From the NCBI GenBank assembly GCA_019925095.2, contig CM034411.1, forward strand, positions 5,247,501-5,311,500: a DNA stretch of 64,000 bases, read 5' to 3'. The position numbers and the translations under genes were made by a program. The notes beneath the pieces are model-generated. The model was not told the origin of the DNA, ran no database searches, and saw nothing but the letters and a program-made list of their open reading frames with translations. Positions 44,263 to 55,945 of the stretch are shown here, piece by piece. The number at the start of each line of letters is the position of its first letter. The first letter of the stretch is position 1. Origin of the DNA: Dendrolimus kikuchii. Lineage: Eukaryota; Arthropoda; Insecta; Lepidoptera; Lasiocampidae.

Positions 44263-44764
44263 TTGTTTGGAGGCCCCGGCATGTTGGAATCAACCTCTGG
44301 ACAGTGTCAACATTCTTTTCTGTTTTATCTCTCTATATTTGTCCTTGCATTATACCGTATCGTTGTGTAATCGATATTATTATAATATGAAAATTCTCGT
44401 GTTACTTCATGTCCAAGTATATACAGTATACGTGCTCTCCACATATAGACATAAGTAGGTGTACGCTCATATAAAAACTATGAGGCTGTGATGTTCTGTA
44501 AATTTAAAAAAAATATTTCAAATGATTGGACTTTTCCGTATTGTAGGTCTCGTTCTGACGCTAACCAACAGAGTACTTACAGTTCAGTTCCAAAAAGTGA
44601 TATAAACAGTTGAGTATGCAAACAATAAATCAACGTTATCTAAAAACAAACAACTTCCTACAACTACTATTCATTATTATCCAAATGTACAGGTGTTAGA
44701 ATAATATAACTGCAACACCAAAATCTCTTAATAATAAATTTTAAACTCAAGTATTCACACTCTG

Positions 44765-45082
44765 GCCCCGTCGCATCTTCCAATGACTGAGTTAGAGGCT
44801 GGCAACGCTGCTTCAAAAGCTGAAGCTCTCAAACGGCGCAAATATGGAACCTTAGGAAGGGGTTACATATTTGTGCCGTTTGGAGTTGAAACATTAGGTC
44901 CGTGGGGTCCGTCGGCAAAGAGTTTCTTCAAAGAGATTTGCAAGAAACTCTTTGATGCCACCCGTGATCAGAAGGCTGGCTCATATTTCGCCCAACAAAT
45001 AAGCATCGCCATACAGCGCGGCAATGCAGCCAGCCTTCTGGGCACGCTCCCATCTGGCAGCGATTTGTTACACAGTCTATAA
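44765..45082 (+). pseudogene. LINE-E C-terminus, copy 8, best preserved
   Basis: Open frame reads ELEAGNAASKAEALKRRKYG, TLGRGYIFVPFGVETLGPWG, SAKSFFKEICKKLFDATRD, QKAGSYFAQQISIAIQRGNA, SLLGTLPSGSDLLHSL and stop at 45080. 99 codons without a stop. Same blocks and order as the 5.74 kb copy but a different subfamily. 5' truncated; no reverse-transcriptase motifs are left. Confidence 0.82.
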
Positions 45083-45556
45083 TCGCTTGTACTGTACATT
45101 AAATAATAAGATAGTTTAGTTTATAATTTTATTATAATCTTTTATAGGCAATTTATTTAAGTTCAGGACTCAAATTAAAAAGAAAAAAAATAGTATTCAT
45201 CAAACAGTATTCAGTATTCTACAAAAACGATATTTAAAAGAAAAATAAAACGTCTTAAAGATGGCGCGTATTTTTTGCACAGATAATTAAACAGGGAGCG
45301 ACGTCAAAATGTTGCCTGATCAAAGAGGGTCCAAGTCGGTAAAAATGTCCCCCTCGAAGGGGGTTGGAACGGGGATGGGGTTCGTTTCTTTGTCCCGCGT
45401 TATCTATACAATTATTTGAAGAAAGTAAAGTCTCGCAAAAAGATAGGAAAGCTGGACGCGCTAGTGACGTATCTCATATCGATATTAAATAATAATTTGT
45501 TTATTTATTATTATTATATTTTACTCATTTTTCATTCATAAAATAGCACGGTGTGG

Positions 45557-45649
45557 GTCTTTGGTGTTGCAAATGTCCATAGGCGATGGTAACCGCTTTC
45601 CTTCAAGTGGGCCGTCTGCCTGTCTGCTAAACGCCTGCAATAAAAAAAG
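45557..45649 (+). mobile_element. SINE A / LINE-Y tail fragment (A copy 10)
   Basis: GGTGTTGCAAATGTCCATAGG to CGCCTGCAATAAAAAAAG: only the shared 3' tail plus A-run. Because this tail ends both SINE A and LINE-Y, the parent cannot be told. Confidence 0.85.
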
Positions 45650-45887
45650 CGTTTCAATGATATATGTTAGGACCATAACCAGGAAGCATTCTGACCGGCC
45701 GTAGATATTGCAATAGTTAGGTAACTTATGATAATGGTAAAGGAAAATATTCTGAGGTATAAATAAAAAATGAAAGGAAACTGAAATTACCGGTAGGTCT
45801 GTGGCAAGTACACTGTTCAGTCTCTCACAGAAGTTAAGGAAGCCTGAGCCCAGCAATATCTTCAATTCTTCAACCCTCAGTTACGTA

Positions 45888-46314
45888 TAGTCGTGGTTTG
45901 AAAAGGTTCGCCAGTTTTCAAACTGATTCATTTAACGTTCCTTGAGCACAAGTTACCTTTTCAAACTAAATCTCAGAAAGGACTGTTACACAGAAAATTG
46001 TGTTTAACTGTTCGACAATAAAGTTTAAAATTGCTAAGATCAAAGTTGTTTGATTGTCCATCTTGTCTAAGAAGATTGTTTAGATGTAAAACCTTTATAT
46101 TAGTTTTTATATTTGTTATAAGCGTAGTGATTATATCCTCTTTGTTTCTTATTGTTAATCTCGGTGTCTGTCATTGTCAACATTGCAATTTTCTTTTTTC
46201 ACGTTTCTATATTTTATAAACGTAACATTTACTAAAATGTTGGCGGTACGGTTTCTTATACTCGTGCAAGCAAAAGTCGACTTTAAGGTGACGAACCTTT
46301 TCATACCACAACTG
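45888..46314. mobile_element. TIR element, non-autonomous
   Basis: Left TAGTCGTGGTTTGAAAAGG and right reversed CAGTTGTGGTATGAAAAGG, both followed by TTCG(C/T)CA, give inverted ends of about 26 bases. Flanks TACGTA and TACATA may be the duplication. 427 bp, AT-rich inside, no transposase. Confidence 0.68.
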
Positions 46315-46602
46315 TACATATAGCAGCTACCCCAGTTTTAGTAAAATCACAATTAACTACCGATCTGTACCGGCATATATTGTAGAGTACACCTTACTGT
46401 CAAATTTCTTATATGTAGATACATTAGTTTATGAAAAAATTATTGTGATTTAAATACATAGACAGACGAATACTAGATGGAAATGAAAATTTTATAGGCA
46501 TTTCATTTTTACTAAAATGTCTGCGGAACACAAAAGAGTAGTAGAAGTTTCTGATGAATAATATTATTGAAGGAATTTACAAATAAATTTCCAATAAGAA
46601 GC

Positions 46603-46701
46603 CGCCCTGTATTTGGAATCATGCATCAGGGTTGCCATCCAACGCAAGTATTTTGGGGACATATACAACGGACTACAATATGGAACCTATCTACTATTTG
46701 T
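46603..46701 (+). pseudogene. LINE-E 3' end, copy 9
   Basis: CCTGTATTTGGAATCATGCA, GGTTGCCATCCAACGC, ATTTTGGGGAC, then ATCTACTATTTGTAA. Matches 58.70-58.81 kb with a deletion in the middle. Confidence 0.5.
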
Positions 46702-46736
46702 AATTTTCTTTTACGAAATTGTTTATAATTTACTTT

Positions 46737-47034
46737 TTTTATAACAGCCCATAAACGTCTCACTGCTGGGCTCGGGCTTCCCACTATAGGGGAATGGACA
46801 GTAAACCCGCCAAGATAGTCCAAGGCGGCTTGGCAGGTTTAACACATCAGTTATCTCGATGTGCAGGTTGCATCACGATGTTTTCTTTCACCGCTGTTAG
46901 CACGTGATAATTGTAATAATATGTATGTACATTAGGTCAGAAACTGCCTAAGTGGTGCATGCGATCCAGCCAGGATTGAACCCGCGCCCTTTGAATTTGG
47001 GACGCGTGCGCTAGCCATTACGCTACCACGACTT
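46737..47034 (-). mobile_element. tRNA-derived SINE B copy 3
   Basis: Reverse strand from AGTCGTGGTAGCGTAATGG and GGGTTCAATCCTGG to GGGCTGTTAT. Possible duplication TTTACTTT on both sides (low complexity). The B box has one change (TTCAATCC). Confidence 0.88.
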
Positions 47035-47158
47035 TACTTTCAATTTACTTTATATGTAAAATATTATAATAATTCATATTAAGATTTAAGAATTATTTTG
47101 TTTATTGTAAATAAGTTATTAATAAATAATAATTATTATAATAATTATAATTAATAAT

Positions 47159-47780
47159 CCCGCAGGGGGGCTTTGTGGCGAAGTCTTAGGTGAGTAGCGA
47201 CACCTCGTACCTGACTCCGGGGGCCAAGAAAAGGCCCCCACCTCCGTGCTTGCCTTAGCCAGCCGGCACGGAGTGGAGATCGCTAGAGCTAAGACTCAAG
47301 CTCCAGGGGTGGAAGTGATAAATGGATTCACGTCAGAAGTAGCTTCGGTAAACCTGCAGCCCACCTCTCTACACCCCTTAGCCACTCACACCCATGTTGC
47401 CCCTGCCTTCTATGGCATTTTTTGGGGCCCATGCAGGGAGTGGCGAGTCACCGTCTGCCCATTTTTCCATGTTCTCCGAACATTGCGACGGGCAGACGCC
47501 ATAGTCCCCATATTCCCAGACCTCTAGTACCACTAGCAGTTCACCCCAATAACCCGGTACTTTTTGTCTTCATTACCCTCAATAGTCCTACACCGGCCGG
47601 GGCTTGTCCTTGGGTGCATTACTATATGGTGTAGACAGGGATAATCGCCGGTCAGTGTCACTCCACATTTACATTAAATTTGTCAAAAGGCCTCTACGTG
47701 TTGGCCTTCCCATGGCCCCACGCAAGCCCTCCAAAAGTCCGGGCCATTTTTATGGCCCGTGGTCTACAAAGGCGTACATT
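47159..47780 (+). mobile_element. Element F copy 2
   Basis: CCCGCAGGGGGGCTTTGTGG at the start and the GGGCCATTTTTATGGCCC hairpin, GTGGTCTACAAAGGCGTACA at the end. Frame from 47246: MLALASRHGVEIARAKTQAP, GVEVINGFTSEVASVNLQPT, HTHVAPAFYGIFWGP, then EWRVTVCPFFHV. Compared with copy 1 there is an in-frame 6-base difference after FWGP. The flanks are (TAA)-rich; TAATTAATAAT on both sides is a possible duplication. Confidence 0.8.
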
Positions 47781-47878
47781 ATAATAATTAATAATAATAA
47801 AAATTATTAATAACTTATTTTCTTTTCTTTATAATTAAAATGACTTAATAATTTTTCAATTCTATTTTATTGTACAGA

Positions 47879-47965
47879 TCGACAAAACGACAAGGCATCG
47901 ACAACTGGCAGCACTAAGCTCTCGCGAAAGGGGGAGTCTCGACAAAAATGACGACTACAAATAAA
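47879..47965 (+). CDS. Weak candidate terminal exon
   Basis: TTCTATTTTATTGTACAG is a textbook acceptor. One frame reads IDKTTRHRQLAALSSRERGS LDKNDDYK and stops, and another reads RQNDKASTTGSTKLSRKGES. AAATAAAATAT follows immediately and could be a polyadenylation signal. Only 28 codons. Confidence 0.2.
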
Positions 47966-48419
47966 ATATATACCTGTCCAACAAAACTTGAACTTCCAGC
48001 CCTCTTCAACTATTAAGTAACTGAATGTTTCAGAGGTATTTCTATGCGTGGTCAGGGGTCTGATTAAATGGACAAGAAACTGTAAAAGAGCCTACTGTAT
48101 AGATAGCGTTACAAGCGTTAATTACTGAAATACTAAGAAATATTGTCATGGCTAACTAATTCCCGCGGTTTCCCTCTTAGTGTTGCCAATATACCAAATG
48201 ACCACTATGGTGTTGTTCTCTGCCTGTCAATCGCAATCCACTGCTGAACGTAGGCAGCTCGCAAGTTTTTTTTATTTTGAAAAACGTCTTACCCAACGCA
48301 ATGTCGCGAAAAACTTTTTGTTTACATCTAAATGTAATTTTGTAAATAATTCTTTCTACATGATATGATTAAGATGACCATAATCTGCGCCAGAGTTGTT
48401 CATTGTATGTACATAATGT

Positions 48420-48633
48420 TATCTATACTAATATTATACAGAGGTAAAGTTTGTGAGTTTGTGACGTTGTAGGGGTTAATCTCTAAATCTACTAAACCGA
48501 TTTTAAAAATTCTTTTACTGTTAGAAAGCTACATTAACAGGGAGTGTCATAGGCTATATAACATGACGCTAAATACCACGGGAGTGGGACAGAGCGCGGG
48601 TGAAACCGCGCCGGGCCGCTAGTCCATAATATA
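48420..48633 (-). mobile_element. Repeat I copy 2
   Basis: Reverse complement starts ACTAGCGGCCCGGCGCGGTT and ends ACAAACTTTACCTCTGTATAA; nearly the same as 8.14-8.34 kb. Confidence 0.72.
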
Positions 48634-48734
48634 AACGTAGCGTAAATACTTAATTTGAGAAAAAACAATGGGAGTCTTTGTCTATTAATATATTTATTTA
48701 TTCCTATTTTGCTATTAACTAATGTAAAATACAA

Positions 48735-49070
48735 ACTTAAAAGACTTAAATTTTGAACACTACAGTAGAGTGCGCCTTGTCAATCCAATTTGGTGACACC
48801 CACTTGTGGGAGCCCAAACGGATCGATTCGCTTCCGCAAAGAAACGCAGTTCTTCTATGAACGTGGTTACCTTAAGGTTGCTGGTTCTAGCGGATGGACT
48901 AGGCCATATATCTGTAGCCCTGGCATAAGGTGAAGAACGGAACACCCAGGGGCTTTAGTGGGTACCCCCGACTGTGGTGTGGCAATAGCACTTCTAGTTC
49001 TAGCTTGCTAATACGTCCCCGACTTTCCCCCTTACGCGGCCTATGGTCCTCAATCGGATTTCTCCTGACT
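48735..49070 (-). pseudogene. GC-rich fragment with two offset frames
   Basis: On the minus strand one frame reads VRRNPIEDHRPRKGESRGRI...GVPFFTLCQGYRYMA and a second, in another phase, reads NLKVTTFIEELRFFAEANRS VWAPTSGCHQIGL. The two consecutive protein-like frames suggest a frameshifted mobile-element fragment. Family not recognised. Confidence 0.3.
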
Positions 49071-49845
49071 AAAAAAAATTGTGTGTGTGTGTGCAGTTCA
49101 CATGCAGTAGAAGTGAAACAAAGTGTGACAAGGAGTGGGAGGGTTCCTAAATTTCGTGACGTCACATTTCAAGATCTAATATATATATTTTTTTTATTTA
49201 TTTTTTATTGCACGAGTTCAACAGACAGGCAGACGGCCCACTTCATGGAAAGCGGTTACCATCGCCTATGGACATTTGCAACACCAAAGGCGCTACAAAT
49301 GCGCTGCTGCTTTCGTAAGGGAGACTGGAACCTGGTCACTAATGCCGAAACACAACTCAAGGTTGTTATGGCGGCATACTCTAGACCAGGGGTGGTAACC
49401 ATCCAGTCGGCGGCAATACCCTACCACCTGGCTGGGGGTTCTTTTGTCGCCTCTTACGACAGGTCGCCCGGCCGCAGGAAATTGTATTCTTTCTCCGTTC
49501 CTGCAAGGATAAAATTAAATTTAATTGATTTAAACTTTATTAATTTCTTTGATTTAAGCTTTAAAACACAAAATTTGAACTATTAACGAAAATTTTCAAA
49601 ATATTTCCAACTGTATCTGTATCAGCATAGTGTTTAAATTATTAAAAAATCATTTAAATGGAAACAAAACTAATTACGGAACTGCTGTTTTAATTTAATA
49701 ATTTCTTGATGTAAAATTGCAAACTATGTGATGTCATACTATCCACAGGGCGCAATCTCTCGAATGTGACCAGCTGCGACAAAGACGGCTGAGGGATCAA
49801 AAATTATGAAATTGGTGTGACGAAATTTGTGGATCCCCTTCATTG
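49071..49845. mobile_element. Element G copy 2, carrying SINE A copy 11
   Basis: Left part GTGTGACAAGGAGTGGGAGG and CCTAAATTTCGTGACGTCAC, right part CGGAACTGCTGTTTTAATTT and CTTGATGTAAAATTGCAAAC match the two parts of G copy 1. Between them lies SINE A in the opposite orientation to that in copy 1. Confidence 0.6.
49190..49511 (-). mobile_element. SINE A copy 11, full length
   Basis: Poly-T then GCACGAGTTCAACAGACAGG to TTCCTGCAAGGATA. Confidence 0.9.
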
Positions 49846-49901
49846 TACTAGTTTTAATAAGTTTTAAACGTTGACTGTTTTAGTGAAGATATTTTTTTTT
49901 T

Positions 49902-50124
49902 TTAATTCAGACCATTGACCACGGCATCAGAATCCAAAGTGCGTGCTAGTGAGCCAATAAAGGCGGCCGGTCACGCTTTCTCCGCCCGCCTCGACTCGCA
50001 GGCTCTGGCAATTTCCTGTCTAACTGACAATTTCCTTGGCTCGCCCGATTTTAATATAAAACGAGAAAAAACATGCCCGCTCCTGACTTCTGTAGACGAC
50101 GTTGGGATTATGTGGACATTCTGA
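49902..50124 (+). CDS. Candidate coding exon, function unknown
   Basis: TTTTTTTTTAATTCAG, a good acceptor, precedes an open frame: LTTASESKVRASEPIKAAGH, AFSARLDSQALAISCLTDNF, LGSPDFNIKREKTCPLLTSV, DDVGIMWTF and stop. Higher GC than the surroundings. It has no match in the window. It starts just after element G and ends before a LINE-like fragment, so it could also be an unrecognised mobile-element part. Confidence 0.27.
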
Positions 50125-50149
50125 ACCATTTTTATGCTCTCTGATAATT

Positions 50150-50225
50150 TGTTATTCTCATCCCTTCCGCAGCTAAACGTTGTCCACTGCTGGAAAGGCC
50201 ACCCCAAGATTGTACCACGCATGGC
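50150..50225. repeat. LINE-like fragment (GTCCACTGCTGG)
   Basis: GCAGCTAAACGTTGTCCACTG, CTGGAAAGGCCACCCCAAG resembles the TCxACTGCTGGAxxxAGGCC word found near 3' ends of many insect LINEs. A related word lies at about 48.23 kb. Confidence 0.4.
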
Positions 50226-52400
50226 CCTTCTTCAATCCAAATTGAAATTTTCAAATCCGAAAGCTATGTTTAAATGAGTTCCACTACAGGTTACTTTGTG
50301 AAGGTCATACTTAAAAGTTAAAAATTAAGTTTATGTTATGTTCTATGTACACCGCTTCGCAACATGTTATCGTTCTCCATTGGATTAGATGATGTCCTAC
50401 CTTATGTGTAGTTTTCAATTTTAATATTCAAGAGCTTATTTCTCTCATATTCTTCATCAAAATCTGCCATAGCAATCTAGTAATCCATTTGACTTGTAGC
50501 AACGAGAGGTAGAGGTTAAATAATACTTCCGATGGCAGAGAGTAGTATACACTGTCGAGTGCTGATGTCCACTGAAGTGAACTAATTTATTTTGGAAACG
50601 GTAACCTTAAGTACAAATATTAACAAGTCGTACTGCTAGTACAATGTATAGCACAGTGTGTGAGCGGAACGGATGATGTCCAAGCGAGATAGAGCAACTA
50701 TTAATATGTGCGCTCCCGCGCTGCGCTAGTCAGTAGTTCGTTGTCCACTGCGATGACTAGACGTATGCAGCTGCCATAGACTCATACGAGCTGTTATAAA
50801 ATTGCACTATGTGAATTTTAGTTTGTTTTGTACAATTTTAATCCAATTTACCAGTGAGAGTCGATTTGCCTTCGAGGCAACACGTTCGTAATTAAGCCAC
50901 AAAATTGTGTTTCACTTTCTCTATAAGATTGTTGTTATTTATTTCACTTAACTGCTCCGACTATTGCATAATAACAAAAGGCCGAGATCTTATTTATTAA
51001 TTGAGTTTGTGGTGTAACATGCTTTTCAGATTCTTAATTGAGTTGAGAAGACGAACTGCTGAGCCATATGTGCAATAAAAAATATGTTAATGAAATAATA
51101 TATATATTGAAATGCTGAAATTATATTGCACGTATAGCACCGAAGTCGTCATCCGTCCTCCTCTCACCCCCTAAAAGTAACGCTTAGACCACTTCAATTC
51201 ATTCAAAACTATACCTCCAAGGTCATCGTGTTAAAATGTCAACATTGTTTAGAATTTTCATTCAGTTAAAGAACAAATCGATCAATCTTTGTAAAGGTCT
51301 TAATTTCATGAAACTTTAAGGTGAAGCTTTTTTGAGCAGTTTTATTAAAAAATACATAATATTCGTTGACAGAATATAATTTACATGGACACTATTTTTT
51401 TTAACGAAAACGTTGACATCTGTTTATTTTTATTGACAATCTCAACTATTTAGTAAAATGTCTAGAATTAAATGTAACCTTTTCAATTACCACGAGAAGT
51501 CCCTCGTATGAGGCTGGCTGCGGCTTTTTCTTAAGATTATTCTACAACTTGAATATTTATATATTTGACAATGATTAGGTACCTATACTAATAGTACAGA
51601 GCTATATTTTAAAATAAGAAGAGTTTAAGCAGAATAATTCAAAACAATTTCTTAGCGATGTTTTACTTAAAAATAACTGGAACATCCACACTATTCCAAC
51701 GTCTCGTTGGAAATGGCTTTGGCGAGAGAAAGAAAAGTGGTTCGCGATGGCCGCCGACCCCCCACTCCCTTCGACTCCTCACCCCCTAAGTCTCCCAGTG
51801 TTATTTTATAAGACGTTATTTTATTTCGCTCTCCTTTGTATTTTTGTTGCCATTCATCGGTCTTGAACAGAGGGGCTTAAGGCGCAATTTAAAAAGAAAA
51901 ATTGTTGCCAGAACTCTGTAATTTCAATTTGGCAAGTTATTTATCGCTGTCATTATTCGTTTATTGTGTAGAAATGTGTTTTAAATTCTTAGTTTTGTTT
52001 TTAGTTCTTCGAAGATTTTATGTAATTTTATGGACTTGTGTCGGAGCAAATGTTTTATTTTAATTTGTTTTTAGTTATAATACTTCAATCTGTCCTACAC
52101 ACTGTTGAAAAGCTTCTTATTATAAGTTCATTTCAATTGAAAATAAATTTAAATAAAGACGCTAAAGTTGTTTTTATTTACCCAGGCTTTATACTGCCAT
52201 ATTTCCAAGTTCGCCATGCCTTAGCAGAAACTCATAATTAATTTATGAATATGCTATAGAATATAAGTACATTTTATACATTCATTCATTCATTCAGTTA
52301 CTGTTGAAGAAATGTAAAAAAGAAAAAATGTATGTAGCTAAACAAACTATATTTACATAACTTTAAATAGTAAGTGTATATGTAAACATTACACTTATAT
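50226..52400. other. No recognised feature
   Basis: AT-rich with a few GC patches (50.66-50.76, 51.70-51.80 kb). No repeat family or credible frame. Confidence 0.5.
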
Positions 52401-52403
52401 AAG

Positions 52404-52510
52404 GTAACTACACAATTATGGATCAATTTTGCTACGAGAGTATTTCGCTGAGTCGTAGATTGATACGCGTAGCAGTTACGTAGCGTATGACGCGGCGTAG
52501 CCAATAGTTT
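52404..52510 (-). mobile_element. Repeat S copy 1
   Basis: Reverse complement matches 54742-54850: TATTGGCTA(C/A)GCCGC, ATACG(C/T)TACGTAA, ATCAATCTACGACT, CGTAGCAAA, GTAGTT..GTTACC. About 105 bp, rich in ACGTAGC words, probably a small MITE. Confidence 0.65.
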
Positions 52511-52975
52511 TATGAATATTGAGGCTACGTTCTACGTCATGTTTAGCCGGATCGGAGTTTTACTTTATACGGCAGAACCACGTGCTCTGTTCATACGACA
52601 TTCGGCACCGTCCGAATATACAATTTGGCTATTGAAACATTTCAAAGATTAAAAGTCGTTTTCAAGTCACCAATACTTCGAGCTTCTGTAGCTATTTTGA
52701 TAAAAACGGAACCACTGTTTTCCTTATTTCCATCCGTCGGTCTGTCTTCGTATGTGTATTTTTTCTCAAACTACAGGGTCTACATTAATGTTTTATAAGA
52801 AGGTATATCATATTATATGGCGTTACAAAATGATGTACTGAAACCATATAAAAAAAATGGCTACCATTCATACATTACACGTACGTAAATAAGCGTTAAA
52901 AAAAGATTTAAATACACATGGTCGCGTGGACATTTGTTAGAAAGATCTTGCAAAGTTATGTTATGTAGATTTTCT

Positions 52976-53135
52976 TATAATATTTTCTAAAGTTTTCGCG
53001 ACTTGTATACATAATAAAACTACGTTTTAACGGTTTTTAAATAAAATAAGTTATAAATAAATTACCTCGCTTAAAGCCGTTAAAACGTAGTTTTATTATA
53101 GATTATCTTAATTACTTTTATATTTCAGTAGCGAG
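52976..53135 (+). repeat. Repeat C, fold-back copy
   Basis: TAATATTTTCTAAAG, AATAAAACTACGTTTTAACGG and, 60 bases later, the reverse CCGTTAAAACGTAGTTTTAT. A second inverted pair, ATTACCTCGCTT and AGCGAGGTAAT, overlaps. Confidence 0.75.
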
Positions 53136-53139
53136 GTAA

Positions 53140-54135
53140 TTGTTTCAATTTGTTTCTAAATGTGAGAAAATTGTATACACCACCATCTCTGACTTTTTTA
53201 GACAATACAGTAAAAGACTTTTTTAAAATACACAAAGTTGTAAAGTTCATAATATACTTTCAACTTTTGTTTATACTGGATCCATTAATAATTATTTTCT
53301 ATTATATACCTTTTAATAATCCAATATCTTATATTAAAAAATATTTACGACTAATTATTTATACTGAATTTTGCCAGGCTCTTGGGTTTGTCAAAGTAGG
53401 CCGTCCTGTGTCCAAAGCAGAGTGAACTCGGCAGCCCAATCCTCGAGTGCCACTCCAACAAGTTCAACTCAGAGCAAGTTTGCGAATAACAGACTTAAAA
53501 GCAGCTTAGACGGCGGACTTGTGTGATTACAAGTGTTATATTATTGTTAGTGGTTGGTATATAACTATTACTGAGTAGATAATATTAGAGGGAAGTTTGT
53601 ATCGATTAGGTACACGACTACTCCGCTCGCTCCATCATCGCTTGAATAAAAGCGTGCGGACGGAGCGACGAAACAGTCTGACTCCGACTTTGGTCCGGTG
53701 CAGATTCTTACTTCGGCATTAGTCCGATGCACATGTCATATTAATGCTCTAGGGTGACTAGTAATAATCGATAATGAAATCTTCTTAATTATTAGATCGG
53801 TATTCTTATAGATGAAGTACACTCGGAATAAATATGGTTTATAAACGAATATACTCTTTTAGTCTCTGATAATGGCTTTACCAACGTGTGTTCGGCTATT
53901 ACAATAAAAATAATAGCCTCATTGAGTAAAAGTCTAAAGTGTAACATGACTAGCTTTTCGCTTACGTTAATATAAATTTTGTAGACAGGGTGAAGGACCG
54001 GACATTGGAAGTCCCACATACCCTCTGGGAACCTCCTCTCGAGCCCGGAGATAGTTCGCGAACAGATTCCCCCAGCATGATAAAAAAAAATATATGTAAG
54101 TATGTCATGAATTGGGTATGTTACAATTCTTACAC
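53140..54135. other. No recognised feature
   Basis: AT-rich. At 53590-53740 there are repeated CCG/CGGAGCGACG words with partial dyad symmetry, not assignable. Confidence 0.4.
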
Positions 54136-54139
54136 CCCT

Positions 54140-54245
54140 GTTCCACTTGCGTTATTGTCAGTGTTAGTAACTGTAACCAAATGCGACTTACGTATAGCAT
54201 TAAGAAATAACTTATTAACGACTAGCTACATATATAAGTACATAA
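54140..54245 (+). repeat. Repeat U copy 2
   Basis: Matches 2750-2857; here no LTR follows. Confidence 0.5.
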
Positions 54246-54361
54246 GTTATATGTCACTTAACACACATTACAAAAAATTCTAAAATAATGTACATGAAAA
54301 AGGACGCACGTTTACACATCTTGCTATGATCTTATTTTCAAATTTTCGCCATATAAATCAT

Positions 54362-54580
54362 TTTAATTATCTTTATATATACAAATGAATGTTTGTCTGT
54401 ATGTCCTTTATAGAATCGTAAACTATACATTTGATCATGTGATGATCTTTAGCAAAGTTGTTGTGCATGAGCCAAAGAAGGTTTCTGAGTTGGCTCAGAA
54501 TTAGACCCTGTAGGTGGCGCTGCTGTCGACATATCGATTGAAGCTTTTCCGGGTTGGATGACGTCTGCCGGGACAGCTAG
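54362..54580 (+). mobile_element. Repeat L copy 1
   Basis: GAATGTTTGTCTGTATGTCC, ATTTGATCATGTGATGATC, GGTGGCGCTGCTGTCGACAT, ending GACGTCTGCCGGGACAGCTA. The reverse complement is at 56500-56710 with few differences. The (reversed) start TAGCTGTCCCGGCAGACGT is a common lepidopteran dispersed-repeat start. Confidence 0.75.
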
Positions 54581-54741
54581 TTATTTATAGAATAACATTG
54601 AATTACAATTTAAGTTTTTAAAAATCTGACGTCACAACGCAGCACATCTGTACAATATTGAGGAAGCTATAAAACAATAAAAAGTATCTCAATTGATTTA
54701 ACTGTCAAGTGCCCCATTACTTAAAAACTTATAACTCATAA

Positions 54742-54850
54742 TTATTGGCTAAGCCGCAGTATACGTTACGTAAGTGCTATACATCAATCTACGACTGCGT
54801 GAAATTATCGTAGCAAAGTTTACTCGTATTTGCGTAGTTTGTTACCACTT
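54742..54850 (+). mobile_element. Repeat S copy 2
   Basis: Inverted relative to 52404-52510; see there. Confidence 0.65.
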
Positions 54851-55289
54851 AATAATTAAGTTGATATTTTAAATTAGCTTACATAATTGTAATGTAAAAT
54901 ACATTATTTGGTTGCGCCGAGGAAAACCTCCTTGTAAATTCTTCCTCCCCATCCTCGCCATCAAGAAAAGAATAAACTTTTAAACGAAGAATGCGCAGAA
55001 CAAGAGACCTTAAGGGATTGTCACGGCTGTCACAGCAATAAAATAAAATATATATAAATTGTTGGAACACAAACAAATAGAAATAAACTGTTATATCCAC
55101 ATTTAATTATGAAAAGCATAATCCTAGTGAGTGTGTGAACCCCCGGGGGACGAGCGCAGTGTGGCGGCGGACTGGTGGCGGGTAAGTCCTTCCTTGCTTC
55201 TTCCTCCACGTCCCTTTGCCTTCTCCCGACCATCGCATAGCGCCTGCATTATTACTTAAGCTTATGTCAATATATTGTTTAGTCAGTTT

Positions 55290-55745
55290 TACATACATAC
55301 ATATTGTCACGCCTGTTTCCCATTGGGGTAGGCAGAGACGATGGATGTCCACATGCTACGATCCTGATAAACACTTTTCGCTTCATCAACTTTCATACAT
55401 ACACGCTTATTTAAACTACTTTTTATCTGACCTTTCTTCAAAATATCTTCAATTTAATCATGGTGAGTACGTCTTGGTCTACCGGCACCGACTCTACCAG
55501 TCACATTGCTATCATATACTTGTTTTGTGATTCTGCTTTCATTCATTCTCTCTACATGCCCAAACCACCTTAACATTCCTTTTTCAACTCTTGTCACTGC
55601 ATCTTCTTTCAGTCCACAACGCTCCCTTATCACACTGTTTCTTATTATATCACTTACATTACCTTATATATACTTCTCAAAACTCTCATTTGCACTGCAT
55701 TTATCTTACTTTCGTGCTTCTTCTGCTATACTCAACTTTCACTAC
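55290..55745 (-). pseudogene. RTE-2 LINE C-terminus, decayed
   Basis: Reverse frame from about 55640 reads IRERCGLKEDAVTRVEKGML, RWFGHVERMNESRITKQVYD, GRVGAGRPRRTHHD, stop, IEDILKKGQIKSS and SMWTSIVSAYPNGKQA, ending near (CATA)n. The GMLRWFGHVERM and AYP blocks are shared with RTE-1, but it is a distinct family. At least one stop and upstream frameshifts. Confidence 0.82.
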
Positions 55746-55844
55746 CGTGCATTAGCGTTGGTTATACCCCTTGATGGACAGCCAGTACATTTACAGACAC
55801 TCCGGCTGTTTTTTACATTTTTACAAGCTTTTTTTTTAATCCAT

Positions 55845-55945
55845 TCTAAGCTTGTTTGGAAGCACTTTCTTTTAGTGATACGACCACCTACAGTTTTTTG
55901 TACTCAAACATCTTCAACTATATTATGCAATAAATTATATATGAG
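55845..55945 (+). repeat. Repeat R copy 7, diverged
   Basis: GCTTGTTTGGAAGCACTTTC and TAGTGATACGACCACC correspond to the R core. Confidence 0.4.

Noticed and set aside
48930..49586. 218-codon plus-strand frame
   Set aside because: Runs from a GC-rich repeat fragment through poly-T into SINE A copy 11; a chance join of unrelated repeats.
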